Source: Pseudomonas bohemica (GTDB lineage Bacteria > Pseudomonadota > Gammaproteobacteria > Pseudomonadales > Pseudomonadaceae). Taken from it: 43,167 nt of DNA. Every line of letters begins with the position of its first letter. Within the stretch, counting starts at the first letter, position 1. Position numbers and translations under genes: made by a program. The stretch is taken from contig NZ_NKHL01000081.1 of the NCBI RefSeq assembly GCF_002934685.1, positions 1-43,167 of the forward strand, in the 5' to 3' direction. The notes beneath the pieces were generated by a model. That model had not been told where the DNA came from. It saw only the letters and a list, made by a program, of their open reading frames with translations, and ran no database searches. Shown here piece by piece: positions 1 through 8,608 of this stretch.

Positions 1-160
1 TGTCGAAAAAATTCAATTTTGCCCCAGTCTCGAAACGGTCGCGCTGTCTGTCTTCGTGAGCAAGCTCACTCCCACAAAGGTTCATGCGGTTGTCGAAAAA
101 ATTCAATTTTGCCCCAGTCTCGAAACGGTCGCGCTGTCTGTCTTCGTGAGCAAGCTCACT
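1..160. repeat. Tandem 90-bp direct repeat carrying a REP-like element
   Basis: Bases 1-70 recur exactly at 91-160, giving a period of 90 bp; the copies diverge after base 160. Each unit ends in a REP-like palindromic core, GTGAGCAAGCTCAC, followed by TCCCACA in the first copy, which is the familiar form of Pseudomonas intergenic REP sequences. The window begins at the first base of a unit, so more copies may lie to the left. The array sits downstream of the DUF1810 gene, a typical 3'-flank location for such repeats. Confidence 0.8.
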
Positions 161-192
161 GCCACTGCGATCAGGCTTTGCAGGAAAATTTT

Positions 193-621
193 TCAACCCT
201 GTCCGAGCCTGGATACTGTTGCGCTATCCGGCTTGCCACCAAAAAACGCTTCGATCACCTCCTGAAACAGCGGATTCTCGGGAGCGACGCTGGCAAATAA
301 TGTCATGCTCGACCGCAGCTTCAGGTCATCCGGCGAACCCATGATCTGCGTCGCGCTGCGATGCCGCCATTGCAACAGCGCGCGGCTGCAACTCTCCAAC
401 CGGGCGCCCAGACAGGGATGATGCAGATAGGCCAGCGCCTCTTCGCGACCTGAAATCCCGAAGCGCTGCGCCATCTCGCTGTGACCCAGCCCCTTCAGCT
501 GCGGGAAGATAAACCACATCCAATGGCTTCGCTTGCGCCCGTTGCGCAGTTCCAACAGAGCTTTTTCGAAAACAGGTTCCTGTGCATCCAGGAAACGTTG
601 CAGGTCGTATTGATCGTTCAT
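193..621 (-). CDS. DUF1810 family protein
   Basis: This 142-residue cytosolic protein has the compact layout of the DUF1810 (calpastatin-like) family. It contains the conserved [11 protein letters not shown] segment near residues 32-42, followed by the [13 protein letters not shown] stretch and a C-terminal [14 protein letters not shown] block. The biochemical function of the family is not established. The start at 621 was chosen over the upstream ATG at 639 because GGGAGG lies about six bases ahead of it. The gene is transcribed away from yjdM, and the REP-bearing tandem repeat lies just beyond its stop codon. Confidence 0.85.
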   Translation of the reverse strand: MNDQYDLQRFLDAQEPVFEKALLELRNGRKRSHWMWFIFPQLKGLGHSEMAQRFGISGREEALAYLHHPCLGARLESCSRALLQWRHRSATQIMGSPDDLKLRSSMTLFASVAPENPLFQEVIEAFFGGKPDSATVSRLGQG

Positions 622-711
622 CAGGGCCTCCCGCGTCATCGATGCCGCCAGCGGCAGCGCATAAGTCTTATGACTGCCACAGTGGGCAGGGTTCCCGGCG
701 ATTCAAGCGCC

Positions 712-742
712 TTGCCCGCCCGGCGATAAAAACCCTTATAAT
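712..742 (+). promoter_or_regulatory. Probable sigma70 promoter of yjdM
   Basis: A perfect TATAAT is at 737-742, and TTGCCC at 712-717 could serve as the -35 element, although the 19-base spacer is longer than ideal. The predicted start of transcription is about 27 bases upstream of the GTG start of yjdM. No other promoter-like sequence is evident between the two divergent genes. Confidence 0.5.
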
Positions 743-776
743 CCTGCGCCTATTTCTTCCTGATGCGAGATCCGCC

Positions 777-1115
777 GTGAGCTTACCGCCGTGCCCAAAA
801 TGCAACTCCGAGTACACCTATGAAGACGGCACCCAACTGGTCTGCCCGGAATGCGCCCACGAGTGGTCCGCTGACGGCGCTGCCGAGGCCAGCGATGACG
901 TTAAAATCATCAAGGATGCCGTCGGCAATACCCTGCAGGACGGCGACACCGTCACCGTGATCAAAGACCTCAAGGTCAAGGGCTCATCGCTGGTGGTCAA
1001 GGTCGGCACCAAGGTCAAGAACATCCGCCTGGTGGACGGCGACCACGACATCGACTGCAAGATCGACGGCATCGGTGCGATGAAGCTGAAGTCGGAGTTT
1101 GTGAAGAAGGGCTGA
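777..1115 (+). CDS. yjdM: Zinc-ribbon protein YjdM (PhnA family)
   Basis: The 112-residue product has an N-terminal zinc ribbon, [13 protein letters not shown] then CPECAHEW (two CxxC pairs at about residues 6-9 and 25-28). This is followed by a small beta-barrel domain with the conserved [17 protein letters not shown] segment. Length and order match E. coli YjdM, formerly PhnA, which is historically annotated as an alkylphosphonate-uptake protein although its true role is unclear. The start is a GTG at 777, inferred from homologue length: the upstream in-frame ATG at 582 would add 65 residues of non-conserved sequence overlapping the divergent gene. The gene is monocistronic, with a TATAAT box just upstream and a REPIN-like pair after it. 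Confidence 0.9.
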   Translation: MSLPPCPKCNSEYTYEDGTQLVCPECAHEWSADGAAEASDDVKIIKDAVGNTLQDGDTVTVIKDLKVKGSSLVVKVGTKVKNIRLVDGDHDIDCKIDGIGAMKLKSEFVKKG

Positions 1116-1142
1116 TGGCCGACCGCTTCTGCCCGAAGGGCG

Positions 1143-1271
1143 TAGGAGTCCAGCTTGCTGACGATCTGCTGCGGAGCAGCATTAAAACCAGATTCCCAAG
1201 TTTGCCAGATGCCGCGTATCGATAGTGTTTGCGACCGGTACCTGGCCGATCGTCAGCAAACTGGACTCCTA
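1143..1271. repeat. REPIN-like inverted repeat pair
   Basis: A 24-base sequence at 1143-1166 (TAGGAGTCCAGCTTGCTGAC and four more bases) returns as its reverse complement at 1248-1271 with a single mismatch. The arms are separated by 81 bases, so a transcript would form a large cruciform-like structure. A smaller hairpin, TGCTGC-GGA-GCAGCA, follows the left arm. This is the architecture of REP doublets mobilised by RAYT transposases in Pseudomonas. It fills the gap between convergent yjdM and the sensor-kinase gene and may act as a transcript end. Confidence 0.6.
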
Positions 1272-1324
1272 TGGGCTGCGCACAGAATCAAAAGCAGCCA
1301 TACCATCACCATTGAGAAGCCTGC

Positions 1325-2689
1325 TCAACGCGGTAAATTCATCCCGAAGGTATTCACCCCATGTTCACTGCGGACGAAGACCGTGCCGCCGTGCATCAGC
1401 GCAATGGCTTTGACGATGGCCAGCCCGAGGCCGTGGTTGGCGCCGCTGTTGCTGCGTGAGGCGTCGACCCGGTAGAAGCGCTCGAACAGTTTGGGCAAAT
1501 GTTCACCCGAGATCTGCGGGCCGGGATTGGCCACACCGATGCTCACGTGGTCCCCCTCTTCAGCGATATCCACATCAATGACCTGCCCCGGCGCGGTGTG
1601 CTGCACGGCGTTGTGCAGCAGGTTGATCAGCGCGCGGCGCAAGTGGGCTTTTTCGATCGGCGCATTGGCGTCGCCGCGCACCTGAACCCGCACTTGCGCG
1701 TCTTCCAGAATGAAGTCCAGATAGTCCAGCGTGGTGGCGACTTCCTCGGCCAGCGATGACTCGGTCAGCTCGGTGGCCTTGCTGCCCTGGTCGGCGCTGG
1801 CCAGGAACAGCATGTCGTTGATGATTGAACGCAGCCGCTCCAGTTCCTCCAGATTCGATTGCAGCACCTCGAAATAATGCTCGGCAGAACGCCCGCGGGT
1901 CAGCGCCACCTGAGTCTGGCCGATCAGGTTGGTCAGCGGTGAGCGCAGTTCGTGGGCGACGTCGGCGTTGAACGATTCCAGCCGTGAATAGGCCTGTTCG
2001 ACGCGTTCCAGCGCGGAGTTGAACGAGGTCACGAACTGATCCAGCTCCGGCGGCAACGATGACAACTGCAAGCGTCCTGACAGCCGTGGCGGCGCCAGCT
2101 TGCGTGCTTCCAGCGACAGGTCGAGCAAGGGTTTGAGGCCGATGCGCGCCACCCAGTAACCCAGCGCAGAGGCCAGGGCGATACCGATGGCGGCCAGGCT
2201 GATCAGGGCGATCAACAGCGAATGCTGGGTCTGCCAGAAGGTTGCGGTGTCGATGGCGGTGAGAAAGCGCAATGGGGGCCGCTGATCCTTGGCCGGAAAC
2301 TGGCTGACCAGGACTTTGAACGGATAGTCGTGATCGTTCAGATTCAGGTCGCGCATACCCAGCGGACCATTGGCGAAGGCCCGGATTTGCGGGTCGGGAT
2401 TGCCGAACTCATAGGTGGGGTCGTTGCTGACGACCCAGAAGCGCAGGCGCTTGTCTTCTTCACTGAGCAGCTTGAGCTTGGCGTTGATCTTGGCCCAATG
2501 CTCGGGATTGCCGTAACGCTGCACGGCCGATTCAAGCACGCTGTAACGCGCATCGACCTCAGCCGCCGGCAGCAGGCCCAGACCCTTGTCCACTTGCAGG
2601 TACAACGCCCAGCCGATCAGCAGAAATACCAGCAGCGCCACGAGCGCGAACATCCCGCTCAGGCGCAGGGCGATGGAATTACTCGCCAC
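1325..2689 (-). CDS. Two-component sensor histidine kinase (heavy-metal/CusS-like)
   Basis: This 454-residue inner-membrane kinase has a first membrane segment at about residues 10-32, a periplasmic sensor loop, a second membrane segment at about 158-182, a HAMP linker, and a HisKA H-box ADVAHELRSPLTNL with the phosphorylated His near 246. The N-box (LINLLHNAVQH) and a glycine-rich ATP-binding lid (GLGLAIVKA) follow. The GTG start at 2689 is preceded by GGAGAG and overlaps the response-regulator stop by 11 bases, indicating translational coupling. Upstream in-frame starts would lie inside the regulator gene. The kinase is the last gene of the adaptor-pump-regulator-kinase operon and most likely senses a stress that induces the pump; the ligand cannot be read from the sequence. 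From memory, the order matches the uncharacterised P. aeruginosa cluster PA1435-PA1438. Confidence 0.9.
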   Translation of the reverse strand: MASNSIALRLSGMFALVALLVFLLIGWALYLQVDKGLGLLPAAEVDARYSVLESAVQRYGNPEHWAKINAKLKLLSEEDKRLRFWVVSNDPTYEFGNPDPQIRAFANGPLGMRDLNLNDHDYPFKVLVSQFPAKDQRPPLRFLTAIDTATFWQTQHSLLIALISLAAIGIALASALGYWVARIGLKPLLDLSLEARKLAPPRLSGRLQLSSLPPELDQFVTSFNSALERVEQAYSRLESFNADVAHELRSPLTNLIGQTQVALTRGRSAEHYFEVLQSNLEELERLRSIINDMLFLASADQGSKATELTESSLAEEVATTLDYLDFILEDAQVRVQVRGDANAPIEKAHLRRALINLLHNAVQHTAPGQVIDVDIAEEGDHVSIGVANPGPQISGEHLPKLFERFYRVDASRSNSGANHGLGLAIVKAIALMHGGTVFVRSEHGVNTFGMNLPR

Positions 2690-3356
2690 GACGGCTCTCC
2701 AACACGTAGCCCATGCCGCGAATGGTGTGCAGCAGTTTCTGCTCGAAAGGCCCATCGAGCTTGGCGCGCAGGCGTTTGATCGCGACTTCGACGACGTTCG
2801 CGTCGCTGTCGAAATTGATGTCCCAGACCATCTCGGCAATCGACGTCTTGGAGAGGATTTGCCCCTGGCGACGGGCCAGCACGCTCAGCAGCGAGAACTC
2901 CTTGGCGGTCAGGTCCAGGCGTGAACCTGAGCGCGTGGCCTTGCGGCTGATCAGGTCGATCCACAGGTCGGCGATGCTGATCTGTACCGGCTCATGGCCG
3001 CCGCTGCGACGGGTGAGCGCCTGCAGGCGGGCCACCAGCTCCAGAAAGGAAAACGGCTTGCCCAGGTAATCGTCCGCACCTTCGCGCAGGCCCCGAATGC
3101 GATCGTCGACGTTCTCCCGGGCAGTGAGCATGATTACCGGTGTCTGCTTGCGCGCACGCAAGGCGCGCAGCACGCCATAGCCATCCAGGCCCGGCAGCAT
3201 GACATCGAGAATGATCACCGCATACTCGCTCTCCAAAGCCATGTGCAAACCTTCGATGCCATCCCGGGCAACGTCCGTCGTGTAACCCTGTTCGGTCAGA
3301 CCTCGGTGCAGGTAGTCAGCGGTTTTCTCTTCGTCTTCGATAATCAGGACGCGCAT
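2679..3356 (-). CDS. OmpR/CopR-family response regulator
   Basis: The 225-residue protein has an N-terminal receiver domain with acidic pocket EDEE (residues 7-10), phospho-acceptor Asp51 (ILDVMLPG), Thr78 and Lys100 (GKPF). It is followed by a winged-helix DNA-binding domain ending in the typical IRGMGYVLE. It pairs with the sensor kinase that overlaps its 3' end, and lies 24 bases downstream of the RND pump gene in the same orientation. It probably activates its own operon through the promoter region upstream of the adaptor gene, where a palindrome resembling sites for this subfamily is present. The closest family relatives are CusR, CopR and CzcR, but that does not prove that metal is the signal. 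Confidence 0.92.
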   Translation of the reverse strand: MRVLIIEDEEKTADYLHRGLTEQGYTTDVARDGIEGLHMALESEYAVIILDVMLPGLDGYGVLRALRARKQTPVIMLTARENVDDRIRGLREGADDYLGKPFSFLELVARLQALTRRSGGHEPVQISIADLWIDLISRKATRSGSRLDLTAKEFSLLSVLARRQGQILSKTSIAEMVWDINFDSDANVVEVAIKRLRAKLDGPFEQKLLHTIRGMGYVLESRRGE

Positions 3357-3380
3357 CGGTCCACTCTCACTTGTCTGTGC

Positions 3381-6300
3381 TTACTTTTCAGTAGCGAGCA
3401 TTGCCGCAGGTTTCTTGCCGGTTGCAGGGGTCGCCGGGGCTGTTGTCGGATGCCTGCGATGGAAGATTCGTTCCAGTTGCAGGTAAATCACTGGCGTGGT
3501 GAACAGCGTCAGCGCCTGGCTCACCAGCAAACCGCCTACGACCGCGATTCCCAACGGCTGACGCAGCTCTGCGCCCACTCCATAACCGAGCATCAGCGGC
3601 AGCGCACCGAGCAGCGCCGCCAGGGTGGTCATGATGATCGGCCGGAAACGCGTAACACACGCCTCATAAATGGCCTCTTGCGGCGACAGGCCACGATGCC
3701 GCTGGCCCTCCAGCGCGAAGTCCACCAGCAGGATGCCGTTCTTCTTGACGATACCGATCAGCAGCACGATACCAATCAGCCCCATGATCGAGAAATCCTG
3801 GCCCATCAACCACAGCAGCAGTGCGCCAATGCCGGCCGAGGGCAGGGTCGAGATAATGGTCAGCGGGTGCACAAAGCTCTCGTAAAGCACGCCGAGAATG
3901 ATGTACACCGCCACCAGCGCTGCCAGGATCAGCCACGGCTGGTTGGCCAGCGAGCTTTGAAAGGCCTGGGCCGCACCCTGGAAGTTACCGATGATCGAGG
4001 CCGGCATGCCGATCTCCGTCTTGGCCTGATCGAGCAGTTGCACGGCATCGCCCAAGGCTACGCCCGCCGACAAGTTGAACGACAGGTTGGCCGCGGGAAA
4101 CATGCCATCGTGGGCGATCGACAGTGGGCCCATCTTCGGCGCGCCGACCTTGGCCAGCGCCGACAGCGGCACCATTTCGTTGGTCAGCGGTGAGCGCAGG
4201 TAGAAGTAGTCAAGGCTCTCGGCCTTGCCGCGCTGTGCTGGGTCGAGTTCGAGAATGACTTTGTACTGGTTGATGTCGGTCTGGTATTCGTTGATCTGCC
4301 GCTGACCGAAGGCGTCATATAGCGCCTGATCGACATCGGCGGTGGTCAAGCCGAAACGCGCGGCGGCGCTGCGGTCGATGTCCAGATGGGTGACGCTACC
4401 ACCCAGTTGCAGGTCGTTGGACAGGTCGCGGAAGGCCGGGATCGATTTCAACTTTTCCGTGAGCTTCTGCGTCCATTCGTTGAGCAGGGCGCCGTTGTTG
4501 CTCTTGAGCACGTACTGATACTGCGCGCGACTCGGGCCGGAACTCAGGTTGATGTCTTGCCCTGCGCGCAGGTACAACACGATGCCCGGAATCTTCGCCA
4601 GCTTCGGCCGGATGCGGTCGATGAACTGACTGGCGGAAACGTCGCGGTCTTCGCGATCCTTCAGCGCGATCCACACCCGGCCGTTGGCGATGGTCTGGTT
4701 GCTGCCGCTGACACCCACCGAGTGCGAGAAGGCTTTGACCGCCGGATCGGCTGCGATGATTTTCGCCAGCTGTTTGTGCTTCTCGACCATGTCCGGGTAA
4801 GAAATGTCTGCGGCCGCCTCGCTGGTACCCATGACCATGCCGGTGTCCTGAACCGGAAAGAAGCCCTTGGGAATGAGCACGTAGCCAGCCACTGCCAGTA
4901 TCAGCGTCAGCCCGAAAATCCCCAGCATCACGCGTTGGTGGGCGAGGGCATGGCGTACGCCTCGGGCATAGTGTGCCAACAGCCTTTCGCCGAAGCCAGG
5001 GTTGGCATGGGGATCGTGTTTCGGCGCCCGCATGAACAGCGCTGCAAGGGTCGGCGCGAGGGTCAGCGACACCATGACCGAAATGAGAATGGTCGAGGTG
5101 GCCGTCAGGGCGAACTCTTTGAACAGCCGCCCGACCACGCCGCCCATGAACAGCAGCGGAATGAACGCGGCAATCAGCGAGAAGCTGATCGACACCACGG
5201 TAAAGCCGATCTCGCCCGCACCCTTGATCGCCGCATCGCGCATACTTTCGCCGGCTTCCAGATGCCTATGGATGTTCTCCACCACCACGATCGCATCGTC
5301 GACCACAAAGCCGACGGCCACCACGATCGCCACCAACGTCAGGTTGTTGAGGCTGAATCCGAGGACGTACATCAGGGCGAAACTGGCCACCAGCGAGACG
5401 CCCAGCACCGCAGTCACGATCAGCGTCGCCGACAGCTGGCGCAGGAACAGCGCCATCACTGCGATCACCAGCACAATGGCAATCAGCAGGGTCATTTCCA
5501 CTTCGTGCAGCGAGGCGCGGATGGTTTTGGTACGGTCGCTGAGGACCGTGACGTCCACTGACGCAGGCAGCATTTCCTGCAGGCGCGGCAACTCGCCCAG
5601 CACTCGATCCACCGTCTCGACGATGTTGGCGCCGGGCTGGCGGAAGACCACGATGTTCACGCCTTGCTGGTCGCCGGACCAGGCGTTGACGTAGGCGTTT
5701 TCCGCGCCATTGATCACGCGAGCAACATCGCGCAGATGAATCGGAGCGCCGTCCTTGTAGGAAACGATCAACTGTTCGTAGTCCTGGGCCTGAAACAGTT
5801 GATCGTTGGAGGCCAGGGTCGAAATGCTGTCCTTGCCATACAGCGCACCCTTGGCCAGGTTAAGGCTGGTCTGTTGCAAGGTGCCGCGCAGGTCGGCCAG
5901 GGTCAGGCCGAGGGAGGCAAGTTTTTCCGGGGCTGCCTGCACGCGAATAGCCGGGCGCCGCTGGCCGGTGATGCTCACTTGGCCGACGCCGTTGATCTGA
6001 CTGAGTTGGCGGGCCAGCAGCGATTCAGTGATGTCGCTCAGTTCGGTGGCCGGCATCAGGTCGGAGCTGATGCTGAGAATCAGCACCGGGCTATCCGCCG
6101 GGTTGACCTTACGCCAGGTGGGTGCGGTCGGCAGATCGGCAGGCAGCCGGCCCGATGCGGTGTTGATCGCGGCCTGGACTTCCTGGGCTGCGGTGTCGAT
6201 GCTCTTGTTCAGCACGAATTGCAGAGTCAGGTTGGTCGAACCCAGGGCGCTGCTCGACGTCATCTGTGTCATGCCGGGGATGGCGCTGAATTGCACTTCA

Positions 6301-6512
6301 AGGGGCGTTGCCACCGACGAGGCCATGGTTTCCGGGCTGGCGCCGGGCAGGGTCGCAGAGACTTGAATGGTGGGGAATTCGGCTTCCGGCAGCGGCGCGA
6401 CCGGCAGACGCGGAAAGGCGATGCAACCTAGCAGAATCAGGGCGAACGTCAGCAGAACCGTGGCGATCGGATGGTTCACGCACCACGCGGAAATTCCCCC
6501 GCGGCCCTTCAT
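3381..6512 (-). CDS. RND efflux pump permease (HAE-1/MdtB-MdtC class)
   Basis: This is a full-length 1043-residue resistance-nodulation-division transporter of the inner membrane. A first transmembrane helix (residues 13-33) is followed by a large periplasmic loop with [16 protein letters not shown], the proton-relay motif [15 protein letters not shown] in TM4 (adjacent aspartates), a second periplasmic loop, and the closing helices with [20 protein letters not shown]. It exports substrates by proton antiport. The ATG overlaps the adaptor stop codon (ATGA), so the two are translationally coupled. Unlike MdtBC or MuxBC there is only one permease gene, and no outer-membrane channel is encoded, so a shared TolC-like channel is implied. 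Substrates cannot be deduced from the sequence. Confidence 0.95.
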   Translation of the reverse strand: MKGRGGISAWCVNHPIATVLLTFALILLGCIAFPRLPVAPLPEAEFPTIQVSATLPGASPETMASSVATPLEVQFSAIPGMTQMTSSSALGSTNLTLQFVLNKSIDTAAQEVQAAINTASGRLPADLPTAPTWRKVNPADSPVLILSISSDLMPATELSDITESLLARQLSQINGVGQVSITGQRRPAIRVQAAPEKLASLGLTLADLRGTLQQTSLNLAKGALYGKDSISTLASNDQLFQAQDYEQLIVSYKDGAPIHLRDVARVINGAENAYVNAWSGDQQGVNIVVFRQPGANIVETVDRVLGELPRLQEMLPASVDVTVLSDRTKTIRASLHEVEMTLLIAIVLVIAVMALFLRQLSATLIVTAVLGVSLVASFALMYVLGFSLNNLTLVAIVVAVGFVVDDAIVVVENIHRHLEAGESMRDAAIKGAGEIGFTVVSISFSLIAAFIPLLFMGGVVGRLFKEFALTATSTILISVMVSLTLAPTLAALFMRAPKHDPHANPGFGERLLAHYARGVRHALAHQRVMLGIFGLTLILAVAGYVLIPKGFFPVQDTGMVMGTSEAAADISYPDMVEKHKQLAKIIAADPAVKAFSHSVGVSGSNQTIANGRVWIALKDREDRDVSASQFIDRIRPKLAKIPGIVLYLRAGQDINLSSGPSRAQYQYVLKSNNGALLNEWTQKLTEKLKSIPAFRDLSNDLQLGGSVTHLDIDRSAAARFGLTTADVDQALYDAFGQRQINEYQTDINQYKVILELDPAQRGKAESLDYFYLRSPLTNEMVPLSALAKVGAPKMGPLSIAHDGMFPAANLSFNLSAGVALGDAVQLLDQAKTEIGMPASIIGNFQGAAQAFQSSLANQPWLILAALVAVYIILGVLYESFVHPLTIISTLPSAGIGALLLWLMGQDFSIMGLIGIVLLIGIVKKNGILLVDFALEGQRHRGLSPQEAIYEACVTRFRPIIMTTLAALLGALPLMLGYGVGAELRQPLGIAVVGGLLVSQALTLFTTPVIYLQLERIFHRRHPTTAPATPATGKKPAAMLATEK

Positions 6513-7681
6513 TTCGCCGCTCCCGTGGACGTTGTCGCTGCTTCGGCCAAGGCTTCCACCGGTTCAGCCTTGACCACCTCGATGTGCGAGCCGTTCTTGA
6601 GTCGCGACTGGCCATCGCTGACCAGCACATCGTGGGCGCTGACGCCGCTGATCAGGGTCAGATCACTGTCCTGGTACAGCACGTTGACCGGGACTACTTC
6701 GACGCTGTCGCCTTTGACGCGATACACGAAATGCTGATCCATGCCGCGCTGTACCACTTGCGGCGGCACTTTCAAGGCATCGTGATCGATGGCCGTCTGA
6801 ATCCGCACGGTGACCAACTGGCCAGGCCAGAGCTTCTCGGCAGCGTTGTCGAACACGGCCTTGGCGCGAATGGTGCCGGTGGTTGCCGCCACCTGGTTGT
6901 CGATCAGCGTCAGCTTGCCTTCGCCCAGCAATGTCCCGCTCGTGCCTTCGCCCACATACGCGTTGACCTTGGCCGGAGTTGGGGCGGCGAGCAGGTTATG
7001 CAGGGTCGGCAGCATTTGCTGCGGCAGGGAGAATTCAACGGAAACCGGATCGATCTGGGTCACCGAGAACAGGCCGGTCGCGTCGCTGACGCGCAGGAAA
7101 TTGCCTTCATCGACATTACGGATACCGACACGGCCGGTCACCGGAGAGCGAATCTGAGTGTAGGAAAGTTGCACCTGCGAAGCGTTGATCGACGCTTGGT
7201 TGCCCAGCACGGTGGCCTTGAGCTGATTGACCAGCGCCTGCTGCTGGTCGTACTGCTGCCTGGAAATACTGTTGTCTACGGTCAACTGCTTGTAACGCTT
7301 GAGGTCGACCTCGGCCACATCCAGTTGCGCCTGGCTCTGGCTCAGTTGCGCTTTGGTCTGTTCAAGCGCTGCGCGGATCGAGCGGTCGTCGATGGTCGCC
7401 AGCAGATCGCCGGCCTTGACCTGTTGCCCTTCCTTGACCAGCAGTCTGGTCAGGATGCCATCCACCTGCGGACGAATCACCACGCTTTGCAGCGACAACA
7501 CCGAACCGATGCCGGTGACGTAGCGGGGGACGTCCTGCTTGACCACGTTTATCACCTGAACCGGCACTGCGGTGGGCGCGCCGACCTTTTTCTCGGCAGG
7601 ACGCTTGAATGCCCAGACACCCACCGCAATCAGCACAGCAAGAACGGCGACGGTTAGCACAGATTTTTTCTTTTTGTACAT
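6509..7681 (-). CDS. RND efflux periplasmic adaptor (MdtA-like)
   Basis: The 390-residue membrane-fusion protein starts with a lysine-rich tip and one hydrophobic segment (MYKKKKSVLTVAVLAVLIAV). A lipoyl half-motif (VDGILTRLLVKEGQQVKAGD), an alpha-helical hairpin at about residues 110-165 rich in Gln and Ala, the second lipoyl half (IRSPVTGRVG), and beta-barrel and membrane-proximal domains follow. It bridges the pump and an outer-membrane channel. It is first in the operon and lies behind the palindromic regulatory site at 7771-7786. No strong ribosome-binding site is visible before the ATG, which is odd for a first gene. There is no lipobox Cys, so it is anchored by its N-terminal helix. 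Confidence 0.93.
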   Translation of the reverse strand: MYKKKKSVLTVAVLAVLIAVGVWAFKRPAEKKVGAPTAVPVQVINVVKQDVPRYVTGIGSVLSLQSVVIRPQVDGILTRLLVKEGQQVKAGDLLATIDDRSIRAALEQTKAQLSQSQAQLDVAEVDLKRYKQLTVDNSISRQQYDQQQALVNQLKATVLGNQASINASQVQLSYTQIRSPVTGRVGIRNVDEGNFLRVSDATGLFSVTQIDPVSVEFSLPQQMLPTLHNLLAAPTPAKVNAYVGEGTSGTLLGEGKLTLIDNQVAATTGTIRAKAVFDNAAEKLWPGQLVTVRIQTAIDHDALKVPPQVVQRGMDQHFVYRVKGDSVEVVPVNVLYQDSDLTLISGVSAHDVLVSDGQSRLKNGSHIEVVKAEPVEALAEAATTSTGAAK

Positions 7682-7770
7682 ACGCAGATAACGCCAGCGA
7701 AAGTGTGGAGGGCAGATAATCGACAGCCTCCTTTATAAACCTTCGACCCGGTCAGCAAAATGACTGCTAC

Positions 7771-7786
7771 CTGTCAATATTGTCAG
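7771..7786 (-). promoter_or_regulatory. Palindromic operator candidate upstream of the efflux operon
   Basis: CTGTCAATATTGTCAG is palindromic apart from one mismatched position per half, with an uninterrupted CAATATTG centre. On the minus strand it reads as TGACAATATTGACA. It lies about 90 bases upstream of the adaptor start. A TATAAA that could be a -10 element is present on the minus strand at about 7732-7737. OmpR-type metal regulators such as CusR use TGACA-type half sites, so this is a reasonable binding site for the co-encoded regulator. The assignment is inferred from position and symmetry. Confidence 0.4.
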
Positions 7787-7952
7787 CTGGATAAGAGCGG
7801 AGCATGAAGTTAAGTAAAGAGAACGTGTACCAAGGCGATATCAAGATGGAGGACGGGAAATTCCTACAAGTATGTTGGTGATTTCTGGTCGATTCGATTG
7901 TCTGCGGCTCGACGTAACTGTGATATGCGGGTCTTCACTCCGGGGTGCGGCG

Positions 7953-8291
7953 ATGAAAAGTAAAAAGACCGTTTCGACGTTTTTGTCGATCGCGTTTATC
8001 GGGGCTTTCATACTGTTCGGACCAGTAGCTTCAGCAGCCTCGGCAACGGAAAGCACCCTCATGTTCCACGGACAGCTCGTCAACGCAGGCTGCGAGGCCA
8101 GGGTACTGACTGCCCCTGCGCAATTGCCAGGATCCAGATCCCTTAAAGTGAACGCGAACCTGACCCTCGGGCTGGTCGATCATGATGACGCCTGCGAGGG
8201 TGCCGCATTGCCGGTGTCGATGGCGTATGTCGAGCGCACATCGGTCGCGGTCGGCGCACATAGCGGTATCGTGACCCTCACGTACCAGTAG
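7953..8291 (+). CDS. Small pilin-like (type 1 fimbrial) protein
   Basis: The 112-residue product begins with a Sec signal peptide (MKSKKTVSTFLSIAFIGAFI, cleaved near ASAASA). It then shows LMFHGQLVNAGCEARV, matching the first strand and cysteine of type 1 pilin domains, a second cysteine at DDACEG, and a terminal beta strand GIVTLTYQ. Two cysteines fit the single pilin disulfide. At roughly 85 mature residues it is much shorter than a normal pilin. The start was chosen at the signal peptide; an upstream ATG in frame (7872) would bury the signal. It precedes the pilus operon but is separated from it by a strong terminator, so it is transcribed independently. It may be a minor subunit, terminator subunit or degenerate pilin. 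Confidence 0.65.
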   Translation: MKSKKTVSTFLSIAFIGAFILFGPVASAASATESTLMFHGQLVNAGCEARVLTAPAQLPGSRSLKVNANLTLGLVDHDDACEGAALPVSMAYVERTSVAVGAHSGIVTLTYQ

Positions 8292-8316
8292 CGCCCGCGC
8301 TGTCTCACGCGCCAGG

Positions 8317-8352
8317 AACCGCCCTTTCAATTCCGGTCCGGGCGGTTTTTTT
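8317..8352 (+). terminator. Rho-independent terminator after the small pilin gene
   Basis: An eight-base-pair stem, AACCGCCC at 8317-8324 and GGGCGGTT at 8340-8347, is followed directly by a run of T. It lies 25 bases after the stop codon and insulates the downstream pilus operon. Confidence 0.85.
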
Positions 8353-8608
8353 ATGCCTCTGGTTTGTTATCGCCTTACAGCTTGATAGCAAAGATTAGGC
8401 AAAGCTTTTTTCGCCGAATGACCGCAAAGCCAAGCTGTGCGCCGGTAGCAGGTTGGGTCTGCCATCTCCTACAGAAAAATCCTTCAAGCGCCACTGTCAT
8501 TTCTGCAAGCGTGATGTAGGTAGCCTGACATCCGCTCCTGAGCCGCCCGCTTATAGTTTTCGTCGTCCTACGGGGCACACATGAATTGACACAAGGAACG
8601 TCGTTAAC

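Noticed and set aside
1..160. Direct repeats that might be a CRISPR array
   Set aside because: The repeat unit is 70 bases with a single 20-base interval, there are only two copies and there are no cas genes. The core is a REP palindrome.
1155..1475. Plus-strand open frame over the REPIN and the kinase 3' end
   Set aside because: It runs antisense through the kinase C-terminus and the repeat, without protein-like features.
4386..5561. A 391-residue open frame antisense to the RND pump gene
   Set aside because: It is the high-GC shadow of the pump gene; the translation is rich in His, Arg and Gln without domain motifs, and the sense strand has an unmistakable RND protein.
7804..7869. Small open frame of about 22 codons upstream of the small pilin gene
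   Set aside because: It has a weak start context and no recognisable product; chance is the simplest explanation.
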